From contig NZ_FNKL01000004.1 of NCBI RefSeq assembly GCF_900100115.1, positions 682,001-746,000 on the forward strand: a DNA stretch of 64,000 nt, written 5' to 3'. Made by a program: the position numbers and the translations under genes. Under the pieces are notes generated by a model that saw only the letters and a list, made by a program, of their open reading frames with translations, ran no database searches and had not been told where the DNA came from. Position 1 is the stretch's first letter. Each line of letters starts with the position of its first letter. The stretch is from Chryseobacterium soldanellicola (GTDB lineage Bacteria > Bacteroidota > Bacteroidia > Flavobacteriales > Weeksellaceae). Positions 42,948 through 51,229 of the stretch are shown here, in pieces.

Positions 42948-43745
42948 TTATTTTTCGTTAACGGGTTTTTGCATTTCTCCCATTCTGTGAGCAGCCATAC
43001 TGTCGGTTGCAATATTGGTCATGGCCACAGAAAGCTTATTTTTTAAGCCTGAAATTACTTTATCATCGCCATTCATTAAGGCATTATATCCGTCTAATGC
43101 CACTTCTTCTGCCGGCGCCAAATTATCTTTATCCTCTAGGATTTTACTTTCATTCATATCAGCTTTATTGAAAAAATCGGTGTCTGTAGGACCTGGCAAA
43201 AGTGCTGTTACAGTGATTCCGGTATCTTTTAATTCCTCTCTGATCGCTTCAGACCAAGATAAAACAAAGGCTTTCGTTCCGTGATATACAGAATGCCAAG
43301 GCCCGGGCGCTTTACTTGCAATAGAAGCAAGATTTAAAATTTTTCCGGAACCTTTTTCAAGTCTGTCTTTTAAAAACAGCTTTGTTAAAATAATCACTGA
43401 AATGATATTCAGATTTACAATATCTACTTCCCGATGAATATCTGTATCCTGGAACTTGCCGTAAACGCCTTGTCCGGCATCATTTACCAGAATTTCAGGA
43501 CTGATTCCGTTTAATTTTAAATCAGCATATAATGAATAAGCATCTTCTTCAATAAATAAATTTTTTGAAATAGAAATGACATTAACTCCAAATTTTTTAA
43601 ACTCATCAGCTTTTACCTCTAATTCTTCATGATTTCTGGCAACAATAACAAGGTCATAGCCGTTTTTAGCAAATAATTTGGCGAGCTCATAGCCTATTCC
43701 GCTGGTTGCGCCTGTGATAAGGGCATATTGGTTCTTACGTTCCAT
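42948..43745 (-). CDS. Short-chain dehydrogenase
   Basis: A 265-residue SDR of the DltE-like group: TGATSGIGYELA at about 10-21, NDAGQGVYG (NNAG variant, Asp for Asn), SIASKAPGPWHSVYHGTKAF (catalytic Ser-Tyr-Lys). It has an extra C-terminal region with NKLSVAMTNI. It is 6 bp from both neighbours, so part of the coupled katE operon. Confidence 0.9.
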   Translation of the reverse strand: MERKNQYALITGATSGIGYELAKLFAKNGYDLVIVARNHEELEVKADEFKKFGVNVISISKNLFIEEDAYSLYADLKLNGISPEILVNDAGQGVYGKFQDTDIHREVDIVNLNIISVIILTKLFLKDRLEKGSGKILNLASIASKAPGPWHSVYHGTKAFVLSWSEAIREELKDTGITVTALLPGPTDTDFFNKADMNESKILEDKDNLAPAEEVALDGYNALMNGDDKVISGLKNKLSVAMTNIATDSMAAHRMGEMQKPVNEK

Positions 43746-43751
43746 GTGAGT

Positions 43752-44252
43752 TTACTTTAAAATTAATAATTGATTAAGCTCACTTTTAAGACATCCTAAA
43801 ATGAATTCTGTGTAATACATTTGCGCATTCAAAGCCTGAGTTTTAGGATGTAATTCTAATTTTTTCGTTAAAACAATTTCACCTTTATATGAAAATGAGA
43901 AAAAAGCAAAAATTTTATACATTGAATTTCTTATGGGCGTACAATATCCTGTTGTAGCAATTGACCAGTCGGATTTAAAAAGTTTTGCAATATTTAAAGC
44001 CATTGTTTCTGCAATCGTATCTGAAACGCAATCGCATTCTTCAGCTTCAGATCTGTCGACATTTAATAGTCTTACTTTTTCGGGTAAAGTATAGGCTGTC
44101 ATGCCGCCTTTATAAAACAAAGATGCGTTTGGCATTTGTGAAAAAGCAAGCTGTAAACAACCTGAAGTAACACTTTCTACGACTGAAATCGTTTCTCCTG
44201 CTGTCAGTAATGACTGACTTATATATTCTAAAAGATTTTTTTGGAATTCCAT
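43752..44252 (-). CDS. CinA-family (NMN deamidase-like) protein
   Basis: A 166-residue stand-alone CinA C-terminal domain. The family motif ES(V/C)TSG(C/G) appears as ESVTSGCLQLAFSQ (residues 26-39), and GGMTAYTLPEKVRLL and TGYCTP match the NMN amidohydrolase fold. The third glycine in the usual ESCTGG is changed to Cys, so activity is uncertain. Such short CinA proteins are frequent in stress operons. Confidence 0.85.
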   Translation of the reverse strand: MEFQKNLLEYISQSLLTAGETISVVESVTSGCLQLAFSQMPNASLFYKGGMTAYTLPEKVRLLNVDRSEAEECDCVSDTIAETMALNIAKLFKSDWSIATTGYCTPIRNSMYKIFAFFSFSYKGEIVLTKKLELHPKTQALNAQMYYTEFILGCLKSELNQLLILK

Positions 44253-44288
44253 AATTTTAATATTTGAGTGGTTTTTAATTAAATTTAA

Positions 44289-45458
44289 TTACATTTTCCA
44301 AGGATCTAAGACAACTTTTACACATTCGTCTTCTTTCTTATGGAAAATTTCGTAGCCTTTTGCAACTTCATCCAGAGCGAGACGGTGTGTGATAATATCG
44401 TCTAATTTCACTTCGCCATTTTCTACATGTTTCATTAATTTATCGATAATCGGATGTACGGGAGCCTGGCCGGCTTTTAAGGTAATTCCTTTGTCGAAAA
44501 TCTGTCCTAGCTTAAAATTGTCATAATTAACGGGATAAACTCCTAAAATTGAAACAATCCCACCTCGTCTGACTGCGCTCATACAGGCTTCCAAGACTTT
44601 TATAGATCCTTTTTCAAAATTTAAAACAGCCTTGGCTCTGTCCAGTAAATTTCTTTCAGGCTCAAATCCTACGGCATCAATACAAAGATCTCCACCGCGG
44701 CCGTCTGTAAGGTCTCTGATTTGCTTAACGGTCTGGTCTGCATCTTCCCAAAGAATTGTTTCGCAGCCTGTTAAGGTTTTAATTTTGTCAAGCCTGTACT
44801 GTAACGTATCAACTACAATGACTTTTTTTGCATTGTGTAAAATTGCACTTTTCACAGCCATTGAACCTACAGGGCCGGCCCCGAAAATAACAACAGTTTC
44901 TCCACCTTTTAATTCACCCCACATAACGCCTGTGTAGCCTGTCGGGAAAATATCGGTTAAAAATAAAACCTGTTCATCGGTAAGATTTTCGGCAACTTTT
45001 CTTGGGCCGAAATTGGCGTAAGGAACTCTTACATATTGTGCCTGTCCGCCATTATAACCTCCGTAAAGGTCTGTATATCCAAACATTCCACCGCCTTTTT
45101 CAGTTAAAATCCCGCCTTCAGGGCCATAATGCTCGGGATTACTGTTTTCGCAGGCTCCCGGAAGGTCGTGCTGACAAAAATAACATCCTCCGCATGCTAT
45201 CGGAAAAGGAATAACAACCCGGTCACCGACGCTTAGGTGAGTAATGTTTTTTCCCACTTCTTCAATAATTCCCATAAATTCATGTCCCATGACCATTGGT
45301 CTCAGCTGTGGAAGCCCACCGGAATACATATGGAGATCACTGCCACAGATGGCTGTAGAAGTTACTTTTAAAATTATATCATTAGGATCCTGAATGATAG
45401 GATCATCAACGGTGTCGCAGGTAATGGTACCTGGCGCGTGAAAAACTGCAGCTTTCAT
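44289..45458 (-). CDS. Zinc-dependent alcohol dehydrogenase (formaldehyde dehydrogenase-like)
   Basis: A 389-residue medium-chain dehydrogenase. Catalytic zinc: Cys in TAICGSDLH and His in VMGHEFMG. Structural zinc cluster: CGGCYFCQHDLPGAC. Cofactor motif FGAGPVGSMAVKSA, then VVDTLQYRLDK with an Asp that favours NAD. The overall pattern matches glutathione-independent formaldehyde dehydrogenase-like proteins. In the operon it is second after katE. Confidence 0.92.
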   Translation of the reverse strand: MKAAVFHAPGTITCDTVDDPIIQDPNDIILKVTSTAICGSDLHMYSGGLPQLRPMVMGHEFMGIIEEVGKNITHLSVGDRVVIPFPIACGGCYFCQHDLPGACENSNPEHYGPEGGILTEKGGGMFGYTDLYGGYNGGQAQYVRVPYANFGPRKVAENLTDEQVLFLTDIFPTGYTGVMWGELKGGETVVIFGAGPVGSMAVKSAILHNAKKVIVVDTLQYRLDKIKTLTGCETILWEDADQTVKQIRDLTDGRGGDLCIDAVGFEPERNLLDRAKAVLNFEKGSIKVLEACMSAVRRGGIVSILGVYPVNYDNFKLGQIFDKGITLKAGQAPVHPIIDKLMKHVENGEVKLDDIITHRLALDEVAKGYEIFHKKEDECVKVVLDPWKM

Positions 45459-45506
45459 ACTATTAATATTTTGTTGGTGTGTGTGATTTGATTTTTTAAG
45501 ATGATT

Positions 45507-47648
45507 TTATGCCAAATTATTACGTTCTTTTTCAAGTTCCCAAACCCTGTGGGCGGCAACAGCTTTAATAAAATCGGCATCCGGGTTTTTGCTTTTATCC
45601 GTAACAATTGCGGGATCTTCATGTTTTTTACCGGCTACATCGCTTGCATTATAAATTTCTTCTGTTCCTGCTCCGAAATAAATGGCTTTACAATGGCTGT
45701 AAGCATCATTTATAAATTCTAAAACATGCTTTTTATTTTCAGGATTTAAAAGCTCTTTTGCAGAATCTGAACCCGCAGAAATGTATAAGGCGTCGAAGCA
45801 TACGCTTTTAATGCTTGTCAATGAATGCTTTGGAATAAGTGGATTTCCGGTATTTGTTTTAACCGGAGCCAAACTTGGTGCAATAATTTGTACGCGTGCT
45901 TTTTCTTTTTCGATTTTTTGCTTTAGAGAAATGACTGCATTTTCGTCTGCTCCATTTGCCATAATAAAACCTATTGTTCTGCTCGAAATGGTATCTTTTA
46001 CGGTATTTTGCATACTTAAAGCCTCAGAAATTTTTGTTTCCGGTTCTCTTTCTTCGCTTTGCAAATCTTTCGGATTGGCATCTGCCGGAATACTTTGGTT
46101 AGGCTGCGCTAGTTTTTTAACTTTTACGCCTAATTTTTCCGCTACTTTTGTTGCTAAATCTTTATCAATAAATGCCAACTGACCGATTACTCTTTCTCTG
46201 ATTTCAGGAATGGTAACCTTAGACAATTCAAATGTCAGCGCTTTCTGAATATGGGTTTTTTCCGGAAGTGACTGGCTGTTGTAGAATAATTTTGCCTGAG
46301 AATAATGATCAACAAAACTTTTGCTTCTTTGTCTCACTTTAGCTCCGGACATCGGCTCCTGATGTGATGCAAAACCACCCTCTTTCATCATCGCCTGAAA
46401 TGGGCAGCCACCACCGATAGAATTAGGCTCATAGCTTACCTTTCCTTTTGCAATCTGCTGTCTCATGTGGCCATCTCTTTGGTTGTTATGAACAACATTG
46501 ATTGATTTATTGATAGGAATTTCATGGAAATTGGGTGAGCCTAATCTTGATAATTGCGTGTCTGTATAAGAAAATAATCTACCCTGCAATAAAGGGTCAT
46601 TACTGAAATCAATGCCGGGAACCAAATGACCGGGATGGAAAGCCACTTGCTCTGTTTCAGCAAAGAAATTATCCGGATTTCTGTTAAGTGTCAAAGTTCC
46701 GATGATTTCTACAGGAACCACTTCTTCGGGAACTAATTTTGTAGGATCTAAAAGGTCAAAGTCAAAATCATGCTCTTTTTCTTCAGGAATAATCTGTACT
46801 CCAAAGTCCCATTCCGGGAAATTACCGTTTTCTATGGATTCCCATAAGTCTCTTTTGTGAAAATCCGGATCAACACCAGAAATTTTCTGCGCTTCATCCC
46901 AAGCCACAGAATGGACTCCTAATTTTGGCTTAAAATGAAACTTTACAAAATGTGAAGCTCCTTCGCTGTTAATAAACTTAAATGAATGTACCCCAAAACC
47001 TTCCATCATTCTCAAGCTTCTTGGAATCGCTCTGTCACTCATTACCCACATGATCATGTGCATGCTTTCGGGCATTAAAGAAATAAAATCCCAAAAAGTA
47101 TCATGCGCTGAAGCTGCCTGCGGAATTTCATTGTCCGGTTCCGGTTTTACGGCATGAACAAGGTCGGGAAATTTAATCGCATCCTGAATAAAAAATACAG
47201 GAATATTGTTGGCCACAAGGTCATAATTCCCTTCTTCAGTATAAAATTTTACGGCAAAACCTCTTACATCTCTTGCAAGATCTGTACTTCCCTTACTTCC
47301 TGCCACAGTAGAAAATCTTACGAAAACAGGAGTTTCCTTTCCGACTTCTGTTAAAAATTTTGCTTTGGTATATTTTTCAATGCTTTTATTAAGCTTAAAA
47401 ACCCCGTGAGCACCCGAACCTCTTGCATGAACAATTCTTTCAGGAATTCTTTCATGGTCGAAATGTGTAATTTTTTCTCTTAAAATAAAATCTTCAAGCA
47501 AAGTCGGCCCGCGGTCTCCCGCTTTTAAAGAATCCTGGTTGTTATTAATTTTTAGTCCTTGATTTGTAGTGAGTTTCTGATCTTCATTTGAAGTTTTAAA
47601 TGAATCTAGCTGGTCTAGTTTTTTGTTTGGGTCTTCATTTGTTTTCAT
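45507..47648 (-). CDS. katE: Large-subunit catalase KatE (HPII type)
   Basis: A 713-residue clade 2 haem catalase that destroys hydrogen peroxide. Catalytic His74 is in VHARGSGAHGVF, Asn147 in LVANNIPVFFIQD, and the proximal Tyr (about 361) in RLFSYTDTQLSRLG. The C-terminal 150 residues (from about 560) form the DJ-1/PfpI-like flavodoxin fold typical of large catalases. No signal peptide. It is the first of eight leftward genes (katE, adh, cinA-like, two sdr, lipoprotein, FAD/Rieske, DUF6766). A Crp/Fnr-like box lies 197 bp upstream. Confidence 0.95.
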   Translation of the reverse strand: MKTNEDPNKKLDQLDSFKTSNEDQKLTTNQGLKINNNQDSLKAGDRGPTLLEDFILREKITHFDHERIPERIVHARGSGAHGVFKLNKSIEKYTKAKFLTEVGKETPVFVRFSTVAGSKGSTDLARDVRGFAVKFYTEEGNYDLVANNIPVFFIQDAIKFPDLVHAVKPEPDNEIPQAASAHDTFWDFISLMPESMHMIMWVMSDRAIPRSLRMMEGFGVHSFKFINSEGASHFVKFHFKPKLGVHSVAWDEAQKISGVDPDFHKRDLWESIENGNFPEWDFGVQIIPEEKEHDFDFDLLDPTKLVPEEVVPVEIIGTLTLNRNPDNFFAETEQVAFHPGHLVPGIDFSNDPLLQGRLFSYTDTQLSRLGSPNFHEIPINKSINVVHNNQRDGHMRQQIAKGKVSYEPNSIGGGCPFQAMMKEGGFASHQEPMSGAKVRQRSKSFVDHYSQAKLFYNSQSLPEKTHIQKALTFELSKVTIPEIRERVIGQLAFIDKDLATKVAEKLGVKVKKLAQPNQSIPADANPKDLQSEEREPETKISEALSMQNTVKDTISSRTIGFIMANGADENAVISLKQKIEKEKARVQIIAPSLAPVKTNTGNPLIPKHSLTSIKSVCFDALYISAGSDSAKELLNPENKKHVLEFINDAYSHCKAIYFGAGTEEIYNASDVAGKKHEDPAIVTDKSKNPDADFIKAVAAHRVWELEKERNNLA

Positions 47649-47772
47649 AATAATTAAATTTGTTTGTGGTGTGAATGACTTGTGTCAATTTTTTAATTTT
47701 AGATTAAGCAATAGCAATACTAAACAACAATTAATAATTTGATGTTTAATTTATATTTAACAGGAAAAAATT

Positions 47773-47840
47773 AAGAGGGATCTGCTTTTTTGGCAGTAAA
47801 AGTAATTTCTATACCAAATATACCTTATTTAGACCCTCTT
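47773..47840. other. Long-loop inverted repeat upstream of katE
   Basis: AAGAGGGATCT (47773-47783) pairs with AGACCCTCTT (47831-47840) with one bulged base, enclosing about 47 nt. It lies between the stop of crp/fnr paralogue 3 and katE; it could be a terminator, a leader structure or a regulatory site. Confidence 0.4.
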
Positions 47841-47844
47841 TGTT

Positions 47845-47860
47845 TATGATCTGGATCATA
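47845..47860. promoter_or_regulatory. Candidate Crp/Fnr box upstream of katE
   Basis: TATGATCTGGATCATA: a perfect TATGAT-N4-ATCATA palindrome. It is 4 bp beyond the stop codon of a Crp/Fnr gene and 197 bp upstream of katE. Confidence 0.55.
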
Positions 47861-47863
47861 CAT

Positions 47864-48460
47864 TTAATATAATATTTGCTTATTTTCAATTTTTAATGCA
47901 TTTTCTTTTTCCATTTTTTTCAAGGTTCTGATAATCGTTTCTACGCGAAGACCCGTAAGATCAGCAATTTGCTGCCTTGTTAATTGTATGTGAAATGAAA
48001 AAGGATCAATCTTCTCATGAAAACTTTTCAGATAATCCATTAATCCTTTTATTCTTCTTATAGGATTTTGTGATGCCATATTTTGCATCATAAGCATCTG
48101 ATAATGTAATCGATGAGAAAAGCAGTTATTAAGTTCTATTGAGGTTTCAGGATATTCTTCAAGGATTTGAAAAAAGCGGCCTTTCGGTAATTTATAGATC
48201 ACGGATGGTGCTAATGCAACGGCATTCATCGGATATTCTTTGTCAAGAAATAATGGGGAATCACCAAAGCTTTGATTTTCACCCAAAATATTGTGAATAA
48301 ATTCTTTTCCGTCTTCATTATAATGATTTATTTTAACCGTTCCGCTAATGGTTTGATAATAAAATAAAGCCATATCACCTTCCTGGAAAATAAATTCCTT
48401 TGGCTTATAATTTTTAATCTCAGCACCAAAAGATGTTAAAATTTTTTCATCAATTTTCAT
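47864..48460 (-). CDS. Crp/Fnr family regulator (paralogue 3)
   Basis: A 198-residue regulator. Alignment with its paralogues at 324-920 and 48513-49109 puts the start at MKIDEKILTSFGAEI (48460); an in-frame ATG six codons upstream (48478) adds MKTISC. The effector barrel spans about 15-115 with NHYNEDGKEFIHNIL and the winged helix is LTRQQIADLTGLRVETIIRTLKKM (about 160-183). No Fe-S cysteine set. It lies between its tandem paralogue and the katE operon and is a natural candidate to regulate it. Confidence 0.88.
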   Translation of the reverse strand: MKIDEKILTSFGAEIKNYKPKEFIFQEGDMALFYYQTISGTVKINHYNEDGKEFIHNILGENQSFGDSPLFLDKEYPMNAVALAPSVIYKLPKGRFFQILEEYPETSIELNNCFSHRLHYQMLMMQNMASQNPIRRIKGLMDYLKSFHEKIDPFSFHIQLTRQQIADLTGLRVETIIRTLKKMEKENALKIENKQILY

Positions 48461-48512
48461 GCAGCTAATAGTTTTCATAGTTTATTTGGTGTTTAGATTT
48501 AAATTTTCAGGG

Positions 48513-49109
48513 TTAATATAAAATTTTTCTGTTTTCAATTTGTACCATATTATCTCTTTCCATTTTTTTGAGCGCTCTGATAACGGTTTCCACACAAAGA
48601 CCGGTGAGGCTTGCCATTTGTTGCCGTGTCAGTGGAATTTTAAAGGAAAAGGGCTTATCTTCATTGTGAAAGCTTTTAAGATAATCCATCAAGGTTTTAA
48701 GCTTTACGGCGGGATTTTGAGAAGACAGTGTTTGCCCCATAAGTAGTTTATAATAAAGGTTTTGTGAGAGATGAGTATTCATATCAAAACATACATCGGG
48801 ATTTTGCTTCAGCAAATCCATAAATATATTTTTTGGAAGTCTGATTATGTTGCAAGAAGTTGTAGTAACTGCATTAATCGGATATGGCTTATCCATAAAT
48901 AGTAAAGATTCCCCAATGCTCTGCCCGTCTTTAAGAAGATTTTGAATGATTTCTTTACCATCTTCATTATAATTGTTGAGCTTTACCTCCCCTGTAATGA
49001 TCTGATAGTAAAAACATGGCGAATCACCTTCGTTGAAAATAATTTCTGCGGGATCATACTGTCTGACATTTGCTCCCATAGAATACAAAATTTCTTCACT
49101 AATTACCAT
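48513..49109 (-). CDS. Crp/Fnr family regulator (paralogue 2)
   Basis: A 198-residue regulator, tandem with paralogue 3 (52 bp apart by the starts used here) and similar to the one at 324-920. The sensor has NEGDSPCFYYQIITGEVKLNNYNEDGKEI and the DNA-binding helices read LTRQQMASLTGLCVETVIRALKKM. A cysteine replaces Arg in the recognition helix (GLCVE versus GLRVE) at about residue 172, which may change specificity or add redox sensitivity. Confidence 0.9.
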   Translation of the reverse strand: MVISEEILYSMGANVRQYDPAEIIFNEGDSPCFYYQIITGEVKLNNYNEDGKEIIQNLLKDGQSIGESLLFMDKPYPINAVTTTSCNIIRLPKNIFMDLLKQNPDVCFDMNTHLSQNLYYKLLMGQTLSSQNPAVKLKTLMDYLKSFHNEDKPFSFKIPLTRQQMASLTGLCVETVIRALKKMERDNMVQIENRKILY

Positions 49110-49384
49110 AATAATTAATTTTTTAATATTAAATGTGAGTCAAAAATTTGTACAACTTTATAAATTTTTCCAAAACTATATATAGCATTACAAAAAATGA
49201 ACCGCAAATGTGATTTAAAATGTTAAAAAAATGTTAAATTGAATTGTAATACATTGATTGATAATACGTTTGTGTGGTATGTATTACTTTTAGAACATTA
49301 TATAAAAGAATTGGTATCCATAACATTGTTAAGGATACCAATCTCATTTTCAATAATTTGAAAACAAATGTTTAAACCGGAAAT
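49110..49384. other. Intergenic region with possible small RNA
   Basis: 275 bp with no gene. A rightward promoter-like pair (TTG at 49244-49246, TACGTTTG at 49265-49272) is followed by a perfect 10-bp hairpin (49310-49342). It also contains GTGGTATGTA at 49274-49283, the inverse of the word at 1008-1017. Confidence 0.4.
49244..49342 (+). ncRNA. Candidate short transcript with 3' hairpin
   Basis: Promoter-like TTG-N18-TACGTTTG ends at 49272, predicting a transcript from about 49279. A hairpin ATTGGTATCC (49310-49319) / GGATACCAAT (49333-49342) follows about 30 nt later. The hairpin lacks a strong T-run on this strand and might equally be the terminator of the leftward lipoprotein gene at 49385, so this is a low-confidence call. 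Confidence 0.25.
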
Positions 49385-49630
49385 TTATTTTTTTGTTGTA
49401 ACAGTATCTTTTTGCGGAGTACTGTTGGCAGCATTAATTTTAGAATTTTCAGTTTGTCTCGCTGTATCTGTCGCCATTGTATCGGCGGTAGAAGACGGCG
49501 GAGACACTGTTGTCGTTGTATCAGCAGTTGACAAGCTGTCTGCGCTGTTATACGTTTTGTTTTCCGTTTCTTTTTTGCAACTTAAAACTAAGAAGCCTGC
49601 GACAAGGCTTAATGATAAGATCGTTTTCAT
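49385..49630 (-). CDS. Small Thr/Ser-rich lipoprotein
   Basis: An 81-residue lipoprotein: signal MKTILSLSLVAGFLVLSC with lipid Cys18, then a Lys/Glu start and a Thr/Ser/Ala/Asp-rich tail without hydrophobic core, probably disordered. A perfect Crp/Fnr-like box lies 112 bp upstream at 49742-49757. The function is unknown. Confidence 0.7.
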   Translation of the reverse strand: MKTILSLSLVAGFLVLSCKKETENKTYNSADSLSTADTTTTVSPPSSTADTMATDTARQTENSKINAANSTPQKDTVTTKK

Positions 49631-49741
49631 AATAATTTATTTTGTGATATGTGGGTTTTGTGTGAAATTACTAATAATATAAGGCTTTAGCCAATTATCA
49701 AATTATAATTTCAAAAGTAGACATATAAATCACAAATGATT

Positions 49742-49757
49742 TATGATTTGAATCATA
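49742..49757. promoter_or_regulatory. Candidate Crp/Fnr box upstream of a lipoprotein gene
   Basis: TATGATTTGAATCATA, perfect TATGAT-N4-ATCATA (extended to 18 bp with flanking T/A). It lies 112 bp before the lipoprotein start and 47 bp after the end of a Crp/Fnr gene. Confidence 0.55.
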
Positions 49758-49803
49758 AGCAATATTATTAACGAATTTTTAGATTTAAATATTAAAATTT
49801 TTA

Positions 49804-50394
49804 TTATTCTGTAACGAAATTTTTTCTTGCCAATTCTTTTCTTACACGGCTCAAGCTTTCCGGGGTGATGCCTAAATAAGACGCAATCATCCATTGTGGA
49901 ACTCTGAGAAGCAAATCAGGATACATTTTGATAAATTTCATATACCTTTCTTCTGCTGTTTCTGCCAACAGAGAATTGATTCTGTCCTGAAGGCTTTTGA
50001 TATGCTTTTGGATTAAAATATCGCTTTTTTCAAGGCTATTGGGAAATTCACCAATTAATTTACTGATAAAATCGGGATGTAGTAAAAGAATTTCAGAATC
50101 TTCAACCGCTTCAATATAATAATTTGATTTTTCATTAAAATAAAGACTGCTACGGTCTGATATCAACCAGCTTTCCGGGGCAAATTGAATAATATGCTCT
50201 TTCCCGTTTTTATCAATGGAGTACATTTTTAAAAGTCCTTTTTCTACAAAATAAATATTTCTGCAGATCTCACCATATTGTAAAATAAATTGATTTTTCG
50301 GAATTTTTTTTACTTCATAGTGTAAACTACACATATTTACCTTTTCAAGAGGAACATTTAAAACTTTTGCTAAATAATTGTTTATATTCTTCAT
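49804..50394 (-). CDS. Crp/Fnr-like regulator (divergent type)
   Basis: A 196-residue Crp/Fnr protein, unlike the other three in the window: sensor with NQFILQYGEICRNIYFVEKGLLKMY and AETAEERYMKFIKMYPDLLLRVPQWMIASYLGITPESLSRVRKEL as the link and HTH. This is the large Bacteroidetes cAMP-site-lacking group. It has two cysteines (22 and 44) in the barrel. It is last in a five-gene operon with 4-7 bp overlaps that includes YtxJ and two DinB-fold proteins. Confidence 0.88.
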   Translation of the reverse strand: MKNINNYLAKVLNVPLEKVNMCSLHYEVKKIPKNQFILQYGEICRNIYFVEKGLLKMYSIDKNGKEHIIQFAPESWLISDRSSLYFNEKSNYYIEAVEDSEILLLHPDFISKLIGEFPNSLEKSDILIQKHIKSLQDRINSLLAETAEERYMKFIKMYPDLLLRVPQWMIASYLGITPESLSRVRKELARKNFVTE

Positions 50395-50771
50395 TGTGTT
50401 ATTTGACTTACGGATATATTCTGATGAGAAGCATTGTCGATGGCTTTCCCATTTTCTATTACAATTAATTGCGGGCTTTCATGACGAACCCCTAAATCTT
50501 CTGCAATTTTATTCGAGAGAGATCTATATACCAACAAATCTAAGTAATATAACTCCACTTTTTGATCTATATTTTCTATTTCTCTTTCAAAGTTTCTCAA
50601 TACTGTTTTGCTGATGAAGCAACTTGTTGAATGCTTGAAAATTGCAATGTTATTAATGTAAGATTTCTCGAGGGCTTTTGCCAGATCTTCTTCAGATTCT
50701 ATCTTTTTCCAGAACGATTTCTGTTCCGGATTTTCTTCTTTTCCGCCAAATATTTTATCAAAAAAACTCAT
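50391..50771 (-). CDS. ytxJ: Bacillithiol system protein YtxJ
   Basis: A 126-residue thioredoxin-fold protein with FKHSTSCFISKTVLRNF, whose single active cysteine (Cys51, in TSCxxS context) is the YtxJ type that removes bacillithiol from proteins (monothiol bacilliredoxin). ESPQLIVIENGK is the cis-Pro loop. It overlaps both neighbours by 4 bp. Confidence 0.88.
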   Translation of the reverse strand: MSFFDKIFGGKEENPEQKSFWKKIESEEDLAKALEKSYINNIAIFKHSTSCFISKTVLRNFEREIENIDQKVELYYLDLLVYRSLSNKIAEDLGVRHESPQLIVIENGKAIDNASHQNISVSQITQ

Positions 50772-51229
50772 ACATTAAATTGTTTTAAATGATGATTAAG
50801 ATGTTTGTATTCTAAAAATCCCCAGTCCTTCTCGGTCATATTCCCGAAAAGCGAATGTTTTTGGGGTAAATGATGATTTTCATACGCGAGACGGTATTCA
50901 TCCAAAGTTTTCAAAAGCTGACTCCGGGAATCGTTAAAATCACATTCAAAATTAACGATTAGTTTTTTAAAAGTAGGCATGTTTTTGGGAATTCCGTTGT
51001 TAAAAAACTGCATTTCTATTTTTGTAGCCCAGCCTATTGTCTCAAAAAAAATATTAATCTTCGGAAGATCAATCTTTTGCAAAGGAACCTGTAAAATGAG
51101 ATTACAATGACAAAGCATTTGGGAAACATTCATTTTTCCCCATTTCTTTTGAGAATCTTCTGTGAGCTGAAAAATTCTGTCAATTATTTCATTAAAACAA
51201 ACTAAATTATGTAAACTTTTCCTTACCAA
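50768..51229 (-). CDS. DUF1569 DinB-fold protein
   Basis: A 153-residue helical protein of the DUF1569 branch of the DinB superfamily: WGKMNVSQMLCHCNLIL supplies the first histidine, and LEYKHLNHHLKQF at the C-terminus the metal HxxxH pair. The superfamily includes thiol-S-transferases. It overlaps ytxJ by 4 bp and the YfiT gene by 7 bp. Confidence 0.82.
   Translation of the reverse strand: MVRKSLHNLVCFNEIIDRIFQLTEDSQKKWGKMNVSQMLCHCNLILQVPLQKIDLPKINIFFETIGWATKIEMQFFNNGIPKNMPTFKKLIVNFECDFNDSRSQLLKTLDEYRLAYENHHLPQKHSLFGNMTEKDWGFLEYKHLNHHLKQFNV

Noticed and set aside
45781..46182. 133-codon rightward frame opposite katE
   Set aside because: Antisense shadow of the well-supported catalase C-terminal domain.
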